A stretch of DNA of 64,000 nt from positions 62,001 through 126,000 of the forward strand of contig WVZL01000006.1 of NCBI GenBank assembly GCA_011772495.1, written 5' to 3'. The DNA comes from Candidatus Aminicenantota bacterium (GTDB lineage: Bacteria; Acidobacteriota; Aminicenantia; Aminicenantales; Aminicenantaceae). The notes under the pieces were generated by a model. It ran no database searches, was not told the DNA's origin, and saw only the letters and a program-made list of their open reading frames with translations. The translations under genes and the position numbers were made by a program. Position 1 is the first letter of the stretch; each line of letters starts with the position of its first letter. Positions 1 through 7,782 of the stretch are shown here, one piece after another.

Positions 1-2
1 TT

Positions 3-1724
3 GCTCTGAAACACGTGGCTGATAACAAGACAAAATTTACTAAAGATTTCTATCTCAAGAGCAAGCGTTCAGTAGCTAAGGCAACCGCAGAAGGGCCTGC
101 AGCTTGGGTCATTCCCGCAGACGGAAAGCGTCCCCTGGCAGCGGCTGACCTGGCGAACCTCCTACGACAGCACGGAGTAGAAATTCATAAAGCAGATAAA
201 GACTTCACGATCGAGAAAGAAAAATTTGCTGCAGGAAGTTTTGTCATCCGTATGGATCAGCCCTACAGTCGGTGCGCGGACATGCTGCTCGACACTCAGT
301 ATTACAATCCCGATGACCCTCGCCCCTATGATGACACAGGGTGGACCCTGGGCGCTCTCCATAACGTAAAGACTGTTCGAGTGACAGACCAGAAGGTCCT
401 GGAGGTTCCCATGATTCTTCTCGAGGAAGATGCCAAGGTGGAAGGCGGAGTTGCAGAGGCAAAAAGTCCTACGGCTTTCCTCATCAACCACAACGCTGAA
501 AATGCTTTAATGAGGTTTCGCTTCCAGCTCAAAGGAATAAAAATGCTGGCTGCTGAAAGCAGCTTCAAGGCTGGAGGCAAAAGATTCAACGCAGGAACAT
601 TCATCATTCCTGTTGAAGGAAACCCTGAGGACATGCTTTCCCAGCTAAAAAAGGCCACAAAAGACCTTGGTCTTACAGCCTACGGCGTGGCGACAGTGCC
701 CAAAGTCAAAACCCATGAATTGGCTGTTCCCAGGATCGCCATCCTCCACACCTGGGTCTTCACCCAGAACGAAGGCTGGTACCGTCTCGCGTTCGAAAAA
801 CTGGGAATTCCGTATCATTACATCTCCGTGCAAGACATAAGAGATACACAAGATCTGAAAAGCAAGTACGATGTTATCATCTTTCCTCCAGTCATGTTCG
901 GCAAAGCCCAGAGACTTGTCAACGGTATCAGCGGTGATTCTCCGATCCCTTGGAAAAAATCAGAGAAATACCCGAATTTGGGAGGGCCTGATTCACGGGA
1001 CGACATTAGGGGCGGAATGGAGCTCAAAGGCATCTTGAACCTCCGCAGATTCATAGAGGAAGGAGGACTTTTTATTCCGATCACTTCCAATGTCAGTCTT
1101 CCCATCGACTATGGGATGGTGGAAAGTGTCGCCGTCGTCGAGCCCAAGACTCTCAAAGCCCAGGGCGCTGTTCTTCAAACAAGAATTATCGACACCCGCA
1201 GCCCTGTATCTTATGGCTACGATCGAACACTGGGAGTTTACTTTCCAGGAGCTCCTGTCTTAGAAACAGGAATGAAAGCTGTCTTCGGGGTAGACATAGG
1301 AGAATTATTCGACGGAGAAACAAAAGGACGCGTAAGCGGCCGAGGAGGTCCGAAAGACCCTGATGTGATCCAGGGCAGACCGCACAAACCTCCAAAAATC
1401 AGGGGCGCAGGAACAGGAATCCCCCCTGAGTATCGAGACATGCTTCAGCTCTATTTACCTCCTGATATGAACACGATCAGGGTTATTCTTCGCTTCAGCC
1501 AGAAAGAAAAACTGCTCATCAGCGGCATGCTGGCTGGAGGAGAAGAACTTCAGAATAAGGCGGCAGTGATCGATGTTCCCCTGGGAAAGGGCCACATCCT
1601 TCTTTTTGCCATCAACCCCATGTGGCGTTATGAAACCCATGGGAACTTCTCTTTGCTCTTTAATGCCGCCTTGAATTATAATAATCTGGATGCTGGCCGT
1701 CCAAAAGCATCCAAGAAGGAATGA
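3..1724 (+). CDS. M14-type zinc carboxypeptidase, C-terminal part (5' end outside window)
   Basis: The reading frame is open to the left edge, so this is the last 573 residues of a longer protein; the GTG at 15 is internal, not a start. The catalytic zinc domain of an M14 peptidase would lie upstream and is not visible. The part seen resembles the long C-terminal extension of secreted M14 peptidases in Acidobacteriota/Aminicenantes. It has an alpha/beta segment beginning RIAILHTWVFTQNEGWYRLA, which looks like a class I glutamine-amidotransferase-like fold, and a closing segment GKGHILLFAINPMWRYETHG. The family call rests on recalled similarity of this extension, so it is moderately sure. The following gene begins within 20 bases, suggesting co-transcription. 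Confidence 0.7.
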   Translation, partial: ALKHVADNKTKFTKDFYLKSKRSVAKATAEGPAAWVIPADGKRPLAAADLANLLRQHGVEIHKADKDFTIEKEKFAAGSFVIRMDQPYSRCADMLLDTQYYNPDDPRPYDDTGWTLGALHNVKTVRVTDQKVLEVPMILLEEDAKVEGGVAEAKSPTAFLINHNAENALMRFRFQLKGIKMLAAESSFKAGGKRFNAGTFIIPVEGNPEDMLSQLKKATKDLGLTAYGVATVPKVKTHELAVPRIAILHTWVFTQNEGWYRLAFEKLGIPYHYISVQDIRDTQDLKSKYDVIIFPPVMFGKAQRLVNGISGDSPIPWKKSEKYPNLGGPDSRDDIRGGMELKGILNLRRFIEEGGLFIPITSNVSLPIDYGMVESVAVVEPKTLKAQGAVLQTRIIDTRSPVSYGYDRTLGVYFPGAPVLETGMKAVFGVDIGELFDGETKGRVSGRGGPKDPDVIQGRPHKPPKIRGAGTGIPPEYRDMLQLYLPPDMNTIRVILRFSQKEKLLISGMLAGGEELQNKAAVIDVPLGKGHILLFAINPMWRYETHGNFSLLFNAALNYNNLDAGRPKASKKE

Positions 1725-1741
1725 ATGAAAAGGAGGAATCC

Positions 1742-2473
1742 ATGAAAAAAACATATTCGTTCTTAGTCTTATTCTTCTTTTTTCTGGGACTTATGACTTC
1801 TCCTGGTCTTGCCCAAAAGAGCCAAAAAATCTTAAACAAAATGATCAAGGCTCAGGGCGGGAAAAAAGTCCTGGAGAAAATCAATGACACCACTCTTACC
1901 GGCACCTTCGAAATGCCTGCCATGGGCATAGACGGAACCATAACTATTTATCAAAAAGAACCGAATAAATTGCGCTGGGACGCAGAGATCTGGGGCACGA
2001 TGATGACCCAGGCTTTTGATGGAGAAACAGCCTGGGCAACCGACCCTCAGACTGGAAGCACCCAGGAAATGCCTGAAAAAATGGCCGAAGATTTCAAGCG
2101 CGGTGCTCTCGGCAGAGACAGTCTCCTCAATCCAAAAAAATTCGGAATCACCTACGCCCAGAAAGGCAAAGAGAAGATCGAAGACAAAGACTATCTGGTT
2201 TTAGAGCAGACTTTTGCTGATGGCTACAAGGCTACTCTCTATGTGGACCCGAAAACCTATCTTGTCCATAAAAGTAAAGGTATGAGTTTGAATCAAGCGG
2301 GAGTTGAAGTCGAAACAGAAACTTATGTGTCTGACTACAGAGAAATCGATGGCGTGATGGTTGCTCATTCCATGAAGGTTTATCAGGATGGTGAAGAATT
2401 TATGACCATGGTCATCGATGAGGTGATCTTCAACTCTGGCCTGGAAGATTCTCAATTCTCGATGAGCGAATAG
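1742..2473 (+). CDS. LolA/LolB-like periplasmic lipoprotein-sorting-type protein
   Basis: A 243-residue protein with a Sec signal peptide (hydrophobic residues about 7-20, cleavage near GLA/QK). The mature part has the pattern of the outer-membrane-lipoprotein-sorting superfamily: an N-terminal helix (KILNKMIKAQGGKKVLEKI) followed by beta strands such as LTGTFEMPAMGIDGTITIY and a C-terminal EVIFNSGLEDSQFS strand. These folds bind acyl chains or lipoproteins in the periplasm; the ligand here is unknown. I chose ATG 1742 because AAGGAGG lies just upstream. An in-frame ATG at 1721 overlaps the previous stop (ATGA) but has a poorer ribosome site. Confidence 0.7.
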   Translation: MKKTYSFLVLFFFFLGLMTSPGLAQKSQKILNKMIKAQGGKKVLEKINDTTLTGTFEMPAMGIDGTITIYQKEPNKLRWDAEIWGTMMTQAFDGETAWATDPQTGSTQEMPEKMAEDFKRGALGRDSLLNPKKFGITYAQKGKEKIEDKDYLVLEQTFADGYKATLYVDPKTYLVHKSKGMSLNQAGVEVETETYVSDYREIDGVMVAHSMKVYQDGEEFMTMVIDEVIFNSGLEDSQFSMSE

Positions 2474-2536
2474 TACCTGCTTTTCGCAGCCGACAATTTG
2501 TTTCTTTAATTTCTCATCGCCCGAACAGATAGATAG

Positions 2537-3964
2537 ATGAAAAGAGTCTCTGCCTCTCTCTTTTGTTTTCTTCTTCTCCTGACAGTGTCCTGCGCCATCA
2601 ACCCTGTCACCGGAAAGTACGAGCTCAGCCTTATCTCAGAACAGCAGGAAATTTCGCTGGGAAAGGAAACAGACGAAGAGATTCGCCAGCAATACGGAGT
2701 CTACGATTCTCCTTCCCTGGAAGAGTATGTCAAAAGAGTAGGAATGGCTCTGGCCCCCCATACTCACCGCCCTAATCTTGTCTACCATTTCGCAGTCCTC
2801 GACGCTCCTGTGGTCAATGCCTTTGCCTTGCCAGGAGGATACATCTATGTGACCCGTGGCGCTCTGGCCATGATGAATTCAGAAGCTGAGCTGGCTGCGG
2901 TCTTGGCTCATGAACTCGGGCATGTCAATGCTCGTCATGGCGTTCACCGGCTGAGCAAGCTGCTCCTGGTTCAAATCGGATTGAACGTCGGGAGTGCCCT
3001 GAGCGATACTTTCGCCAAACTTTCAGGGGTGGCCAGTGTAGGCATTCAACTCCTGTTCCTCAAGTACAGCCGGGATGACGAAAGAGAAGCCGATGCTCTA
3101 GGAGTCGAATATGCTCGAAAAGGAAGCTATAATCCTGGGGCAATGGTCAGCTTCTTCTCTTCATTACAAAAATTGGGCGACCTTTCAGAAGGGCAAAGCC
3201 TACCTGGTTTTCTTTCTACCCATCCCTTGACGAGCGAGCGCATCCAGAACGTTAAAGCCATATTCCTAGAGAGTGACCAGCAGCTCGCCTTTAGGCAGAT
3301 GCCTTACCTCAAGCAGCTAGAAAATATCGTTTTCGGTCCTAATCCTCGTCAGGGATACGTAGAGGAAAATACTTTTTATCACCCTGATATGCGTTTTTCT
3401 TTCTCGTTTCCAAAACGCTGGAAGCTTCAGAATGAGCCCTCCCAGGTCGTTCTAGCCTCTGAAGATGGAAAGGCGGCAGTCTTGCTCCGAGTCGAGAGCA
3501 GTTCCGAGGACCTTAAAGACTATGCTCAAAGAAAAGCTGAGGAGCTTGAGGAAAGATTCCTTATCAGTGAGCAAAGCTTAACTATTAACGGTTTGAGTTC
3601 TTTCCAGCAACTCTACGATATAACCCGTCCAGAAAAAGAAACGTTAAGGATGCACCTCACTCATATCCAGAAAGGTTCCTCCATATTCTCTTTTTATGCC
3701 CTCAGCACCACCAATGATTTTTCTGCTTACAATTCTCAATTCAGCTCCCTTGTCGGTTCATTCAGGGAGCTCAGAGACAGTACACACCTCAATCGGAAAC
3801 CAAGAAGACTGAAACTCGTTTCAGCAGATGGAAAGCAGACTCTCAAACAGATATTTAGAAGAGCCGGACTGAAAAAAGACTTGTGGGCTAAACTGGCCAT
3901 CATGAACGGGATGGAACTTGAACAAATTCCCGGGCAGAATCAATTGGTAAAAATAATCAAATAG
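2537..3964 (+). CDS. M48 family metalloprotease, lipoprotein
   Basis: A 475-residue zinc protease of the BepA/LoiP/Ste24 type, expected to act at the inner face of the outer membrane in protein quality control. Residues 1-19 form a lipoprotein signal with Cys19 in LLTVSC. HELGH at 125-129 carries two zinc-binding histidines and the catalytic glutamate; E184 in DEREAD is the third zinc ligand. After the protease domain (about 35-260) a second domain (about 280-420) follows, and the last 50 residues (DGKQTLKQIFRRAG) resemble the C-terminal tail seen in other periplasmic M48 proteases. It lies 63 bases after the LolA-like gene on the same strand. Confidence 0.9.
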   Translation: MKRVSASLFCFLLLLTVSCAINPVTGKYELSLISEQQEISLGKETDEEIRQQYGVYDSPSLEEYVKRVGMALAPHTHRPNLVYHFAVLDAPVVNAFALPGGYIYVTRGALAMMNSEAELAAVLAHELGHVNARHGVHRLSKLLLVQIGLNVGSALSDTFAKLSGVASVGIQLLFLKYSRDDEREADALGVEYARKGSYNPGAMVSFFSSLQKLGDLSEGQSLPGFLSTHPLTSERIQNVKAIFLESDQQLAFRQMPYLKQLENIVFGPNPRQGYVEENTFYHPDMRFSFSFPKRWKLQNEPSQVVLASEDGKAAVLLRVESSSEDLKDYAQRKAEELEERFLISEQSLTINGLSSFQQLYDITRPEKETLRMHLTHIQKGSSIFSFYALSTTNDFSAYNSQFSSLVGSFRELRDSTHLNRKPRRLKLVSADGKQTLKQIFRRAGLKKDLWAKLAIMNGMELEQIPGQNQLVKIIK

Positions 3965-3991
3965 AACACTTTAAAAAATCAGCAAAAGATT

Positions 3992-4120
3992 GGGGACGGT
4001 TCTATTTTTTCTCAACAGCGGAGTCAGACTTTTTTATGAATTGATGCCAAAGAGATAGAAAGAAGTCTAGGTTACAAATAAAGATAAAATCTGACTCCAA
4101 TGAAAAAATAGAACCGTCCC
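3992..4120. repeat. Palindromic REP-like element, copy 1 (GGGGACGGTTCT family)
   Basis: A long imperfect inverted repeat fills the gap between two genes transcribed toward each other. The outer arms are GGGGACGGTTCTATTTTTTC (3992-4011) and its reverse complement (about 4101-4120). The inner arms carry GGAGTCAGACTTTTT (4020-4034) and AAAATCTGACTCCA (about 4087-4100). The loop is about 52 bases. The same outer arm recurs at 52559 and 61336. It resembles REP/RAYT-class palindromes, and it could fold into a hairpin ending both converging transcripts. Confidence 0.8.
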
Positions 4121-4190
4121 CATTATATCCCCATTATAATTCTCTGGAAGGAAACAAAGGGATAAAGACCACAGGCCTTGTTTGTAGGTT

Positions 4191-5105
4191 TTAAACTTCT
4201 GTCTGATCCAGAACGCTGTAAGCAAGCTTCAAGGCTTCGAGGCCTTCTTCACCGCTGACTTTTCTCTTCTTGCCTTCTCGAGCTGATTTCAGAAAGCCTG
4301 TTAACTCCCTCTTGAGAGGCTCTTCTTTCTTTATCTTTAAATTCTTTATATCCGTCTGGCTCCCGTTTAACGGAAAGATCTTAACTTCTTGATCGATATA
4401 ATCGATCGAATAATAGGAAGTGGGTTCAAATATTCTCAATTTCCTCACCTTTCCCTGATGGACGCGGCTTGCCGTGATGTTGGCCACGCAACCTGATTTG
4501 AATTCCAGGCGGGCTGTGGCTATGTCAATCTTATCTGAAAGAACGTGGATTCCTGAAGACTTTATGACGCTAACCTCATCCTTGATCAAGGCCAAAATAA
4601 TGTCGAGGTCATGGATCATCAAGTCAAGAACCACATCGATATCTAGCGAGCGGGCTGAAAAAGAACCCAATCTCTGGACCTCGATGAACTTGGGCTCAGT
4701 AATCATGTTTTCCAAAGCCTCCACAGCTGGATTAAACCTCTCTGTATGTCCGACCTGAAGGATGACTCCATTTTTCTTCGCCAAGGAGACCAATTTCTCT
4801 CCTTGTTCTATGGTTTCGGTGATTGGTTTTTCGACTAAAACAGATTTTCCGCCCCGAAGCAAATTCATGGAGATAGAAAAATGCTCAGAGGTTGGAGCAG
4901 CAACAATGGCTGCGTCTATCTCATCCAGCATATCATTGTAATCTTGATAGTATCTCACGCCATGGCGATTGCCAATCTCAACAGCTTTTTTGAAATTGAC
5001 ATCAGCCACACACTTCAACTCTGCCTCTTCCAAATAGGATAAAATCCTGGCATGCTGTACGCCTAGATATCCGACTCCTATAATCCCGACTTTCACTTTC
5101 TCCAT
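4191..5105 (-). CDS. Gfo/Idh/MocA family NAD(P)-dependent oxidoreductase (GnnA-like candidate)
   Basis: A 304-residue sugar-type dehydrogenase. The Rossmann motif GVGYLG is at 10-15 and the family EKP motif at 92-94, followed by the usual C-terminal alpha/beta substrate domain. It is last in the lpx run, 29 bases after lpxI. In Acidithiobacillus and Leptospira, a protein of this family (GnnA) oxidises UDP-GlcNAc at C3 for diamino-sugar lipid A, and its gene sits near lpxA, so that role is plausible. No GnnB-type aminotransferase is in this window, so the substrate stays unproven. Start ATG 5105 has GGAGAG upstream. Confidence 0.75.
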   Translation of the reverse strand: MEKVKVGIIGVGYLGVQHARILSYLEEAELKCVADVNFKKAVEIGNRHGVRYYQDYNDMLDEIDAAIVAAPTSEHFSISMNLLRGGKSVLVEKPITETIEQGEKLVSLAKKNGVILQVGHTERFNPAVEALENMITEPKFIEVQRLGSFSARSLDIDVVLDLMIHDLDIILALIKDEVSVIKSSGIHVLSDKIDIATARLEFKSGCVANITASRVHQGKVRKLRIFEPTSYYSIDYIDQEVKIFPLNGSQTDIKNLKIKKEEPLKRELTGFLKSAREGKKRKVSGEEGLEALKLAYSVLDQTEV

Positions 5106-5134
5106 TTTTCTCTCCAGCTGAAGGTTTGCCTTTA

Positions 5135-5953
5135 TTAAATATCCTTAAATTCTTTGGCCATTATCAAAATCTTATTGTTATTGGCTAATGATATGGCCTC
5201 TTCTTTTTGAAAGAATAGCACTTTTAGAGCTTCGATACAAAGGGCTGCTCCCTCAACTTCTACTAGAGTCTCGATAGTCCTGAGCCCCACTCCCGGCAAA
5301 TCAATCTTCATGTCTTGAGAAGTTCGAGCAGCTTTTACGGCTACAATCCCTTTTCCTGCTAATTCCCCTCCCCTCTTAATAGTTTCATCCGTTCCTTCTA
5401 TCCCTTCTATGGCTACCACGGTTTTATCCTTAACGATGACTGTCTGTCCCACGTCCAAATCAGCAATTTTCTTGGCCATTCTCGAACCAAGCTGAATATC
5501 ATTCTCCATCTCCGCATTAGGTTTAAACTCGGTCATGACGCCTTCCTGACAAAAATAGGAAGAGAGGAAGGGCGTGGGATCGATGACTCGAATTCCTTCC
5601 CGGCCTAAGAGTTTAATCAAGGCTTCCATTAGGCTAGTAGGAGTTTTGTCTTTCATGCTCCGGAGAAGAACAAGAAGACCCTGATCGAATCTCTCTTCTT
5701 CAAAGATCTGTCTCTGATCAACCTTTCCTACCATTAAAACTTCATGAATTCCATTTTTCTTTAAAAAAGAAATGAGTCCTGGAATGTCACCTCCTTCAAT
5801 CCAACGAAATACCTCGGCCTTGCCCTCGAGACCAGGATCTGCCTCTCCCTTCAGACCGACTACCGTACAGGCATAATCCTTTTTTTTGGCTTTTTCCAGA
5901 ATCAAGAAGGGCAACATCCCAGAGCCGGCAACTATTCCGATTCGATGTCCCAT
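5135..5953 (-). CDS. lpxI: UDP-2,3-diacylglucosamine diphosphatase LpxI (DUF1009)
   Basis: A 272-residue protein matching LpxI, the enzyme that hydrolyses UDP-2,3-diacylglucosamine to lipid X and UMP on the cytosolic side of the inner membrane, replacing LpxH. Recognisable stretches are the N-terminal IGIVAGSGMLPFLI (5-18) and a C-terminal half with GQTVIVKDKTVVAIEGIEGT and DLPGVGLRTIETL. The length is typical. Its start lies inside the 3' end of lpxA (22-base overlap), so the two are probably translationally coupled. LpxB, which would use the product, is not in the window. Confidence 0.92.
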   Translation of the reverse strand: MGHRIGIVAGSGMLPFLILEKAKKKDYACTVVGLKGEADPGLEGKAEVFRWIEGGDIPGLISFLKKNGIHEVLMVGKVDQRQIFEEERFDQGLLVLLRSMKDKTPTSLMEALIKLLGREGIRVIDPTPFLSSYFCQEGVMTEFKPNAEMENDIQLGSRMAKKIADLDVGQTVIVKDKTVVAIEGIEGTDETIKRGGELAGKGIVAVKAARTSQDMKIDLPGVGLRTIETLVEVEGAALCIEALKVLFFQKEEAISLANNNKILIMAKEFKDI

Positions 5954-6756
5954 TTCTCTGGTGTCTTCTTTATGAATCCCCTTTCGGAAGATTGAATAAA
6001 TTTAATGATTTCATCTTTATCTTCGGAAGGCGGGAATTTTTCCTCGATCTTCTCGATGGCTTGAGTGGTGTTTAAATCAGAGAAAAAAATAATCTTAAAC
6101 ATGTCCTTCAGGATTTTGATTCGTTGACTAGAAAAGCCCTTTCGTCTCAATCCCACAATATTCAACCCATAGACTAAGGCTGATCTGCTACCAGCAACCC
6201 GACAAAAAGGAAGAACATCTTGAGTGATGACCGAGTAGCCGCCGATAAAGGCGTGTCTCCCGACTTTGCAGAATTGATGAACTCCGCTGAAAGCACTTAT
6301 CGTAACGTAATCATCCACCGTCACATGACCAGCTAAAGTGGCACCATTGATGAATACAGTTTCATTTCCGACCGTGCAATCGTGCCCGACATGAGAATAG
6401 GCCATGAAATAATTGTCGCTACCGATTATGGTTTTTTTCCCTCCTTTTACTGTTCCCCGATTTACGGTCATGAACTCACGGAAAATGTTCCGGTCTCCGA
6501 TCTTAACCAGGGTCTTCTCTCCTTTATAAGTCACATCTTGCGGCTCGGTTCCGATGGAAGTAAAAGAAGAAAAATGACAATCGGCTCCTATCTCTGTTTT
6601 GCCGGTAAGGAAGACACTAGCTTCAATTCTAGTATTCTTGCCGATGGAAACATCTTCACCGATAAAAGCAAAAGGACCGATGGAGACGCCGGTATCTATT
6701 TTGGCTTGAGAATGAACGGAAGCTGAGGGATGGATGAAGACTTCATCTCTTTTCAT
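5932..6756 (-). CDS. lpxA: Acyl-ACP--UDP-N-acetylglucosamine O-acyltransferase LpxA
   Basis: A 274-residue left-handed beta-helix acyltransferase that performs the first step of lipid A synthesis, moving a hydroxyacyl chain from ACP to UDP-GlcNAc (or its 3-amino analogue). Hexapeptide repeats run from about residue 8 to 190 (HPSASVH, SQAKIDTG and so on). MAYSHVGHDC contains the expected catalytic histidine, and a helical C-terminal domain follows. I chose ATG 6756 (MKRDEVFIHPSA) because it starts at the family's usual place. Upstream in-frame codons run far into fabZ; the chosen start overlaps fabZ by 14 bases. Confidence 0.92.
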   Translation of the reverse strand: MKRDEVFIHPSASVHSQAKIDTGVSIGPFAFIGEDVSIGKNTRIEASVFLTGKTEIGADCHFSSFTSIGTEPQDVTYKGEKTLVKIGDRNIFREFMTVNRGTVKGGKKTIIGSDNYFMAYSHVGHDCTVGNETVFINGATLAGHVTVDDYVTISAFSGVHQFCKVGRHAFIGGYSVITQDVLPFCRVAGSRSALVYGLNIVGLRRKGFSSQRIKILKDMFKIIFFSDLNTTQAIEKIEEKFPPSEDKDEIIKFIQSSERGFIKKTPEKWDIESE

Positions 6757-7195
6757 AGATATCCTTTGTATTGAACAAAGAGGCCATGATCTCTCCCTCG
6801 GCCACGACCTCATTATCAACCGAAGCCGTTCCCCGGACATGACAAAATCTGCTCTTGAGCTTTATGATTTCGACTCTCAATCTTAACTGATCGCCTGGAA
6901 CAACTGGTTTTCTAAACTTTAAGTTATCGACCTTGCTCAATAAGACAAATTTGGTTTCAGGTTCGGCAACAGTATGGTAGAGAAGGATTCCTCCAGTCTG
7001 AGCCAGGGCCTCGACGACGAGAACCCCGGGCATTATCTTCTTTTCTGGAAAATGCCCCTGAAAGTAGGGTTCGTTATAGGTGACATTCTTGATGGCAGTA
7101 ATAAATTTACCCCCTTCGATCTCCAGAACTCTATCCACCAAGAGGAAAGGATAGCGATGGGGAAGAAATTTAAGGATTTCTTCGATATCTATCAA
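6743..7195 (-). CDS. fabZ: 3-hydroxyacyl-ACP dehydratase FabZ
   Basis: A hot-dog-fold dehydratase of fatty acid elongation. It contains LPHRYPFLLVDRVLE, the catalytic-histidine segment FLPHRYPF, and the central-helix motif HFPEKKIMPGVLVVEALAQT with its catalytic glutamate. I chose TTG 7195 (150 residues, beginning IDIEEILKFLPHRYP) because it matches the family N-terminus and lies four bases after the skp stop codon. The only in-frame ATG (7246) would place the start deep inside skp. The ribosome site is weak, so translation probably depends on coupling to skp. Confidence 0.9.
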   Translation of the reverse strand: MIDIEEILKFLPHRYPFLLVDRVLEIEGGKFITAIKNVTYNEPYFQGHFPEKKIMPGVLVVEALAQTGGILLYHTVAEPETKFVLLSKVDNLKFRKPVVPGDQLRLRVEIIKLKSRFCHVRGTASVDNEVVAEGEIMASLFNTKDIYEKR

Positions 7196-7199
7196 TTCT

Positions 7200-7739
7200 T
7201 TATTTTTTGGCTGCCTTGGAAGCGTCGTATCTCTTGATGACTTCATCCGTGATGTCGATCCCCGGGCTGAAATATAGGGCTCCACTGTTAGCCAGGTCAA
7301 AAATGATATCAAACCCTTTCTCTTTTCCGAGCTGCTCGATGATGGGCAACAATTCACCCTTGACTTTGTTGAAAAGCCTCAACTGGAGTTCCTGCAACTC
7401 TCTGAGCGAATCTTCTGCCCGGCGCTTACGATCTGTTCGTTTTCTGTCTATATCAGACCTTAAATCAAGGAGCGATTGCTCACTCAAGGTCAATCTCTGG
7501 GTATTCATTTTTGATTCGAGTTTACGGATGTCTTCATCGATATCGGCCAGTTCACCCTGGACTTTTTTGTCCTTCTCTTGGAGCTGAGCAATAACTCTTT
7601 TACCTTCCGTTGAACTTTCCAGGACTTGCTGAGAATTGATGACGCCTATTTTGGGGAGCTGCTGGGCATAACTCGACGCAACCAGAACAGCAGCGAATAG
7701 AATGAACAAAATAATGGTATTCGAGCTTCTCCATTTCAT
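7200..7739 (-). CDS. skp: OmpH/Skp-family periplasmic chaperone
   Basis: A 179-residue secreted protein. The signal peptide is residues 1-24 (ILFILFAAVLVASSYAQ), followed by the OmpH opening PKIGVINSQQVLESSTEGKR, a long charged coiled coil (about 55-135, with KVQGELADIDEDIRKLES) and the C-terminal strand FDIIFDLANSGALYFSPGID. Skp trimers hold unfolded outer-membrane proteins for BamA, the gene immediately upstream in the same run. ATG 7739 has an excellent GGAGG site. In proteobacteria lpxD lies between skp and fabZ; here it is absent and fabZ follows directly. Confidence 0.92.
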   Translation of the reverse strand: MKWRSSNTIILFILFAAVLVASSYAQQLPKIGVINSQQVLESSTEGKRVIAQLQEKDKKVQGELADIDEDIRKLESKMNTQRLTLSEQSLLDLRSDIDRKRTDRKRRAEDSLRELQELQLRLFNKVKGELLPIIEQLGKEKGFDIIFDLANSGALYFSPGIDITDEVIKRYDASKAAKK

Positions 7740-7782
7740 CTTATAGCCTCCTTTAATGGATTTCGATAAACGTGTGTTTTCT

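Noticed and set aside
15-1724. Complete gene starting at GTG 15
   Set aside because: The frame is open through the left edge and the codon lies within a continuing protein, so this is a partial gene.
3965-4190. Hidden small gene in the first convergent gap
   Set aside because: The gap is almost fully occupied by a palindromic repeat and shows no start with a ribosome site.
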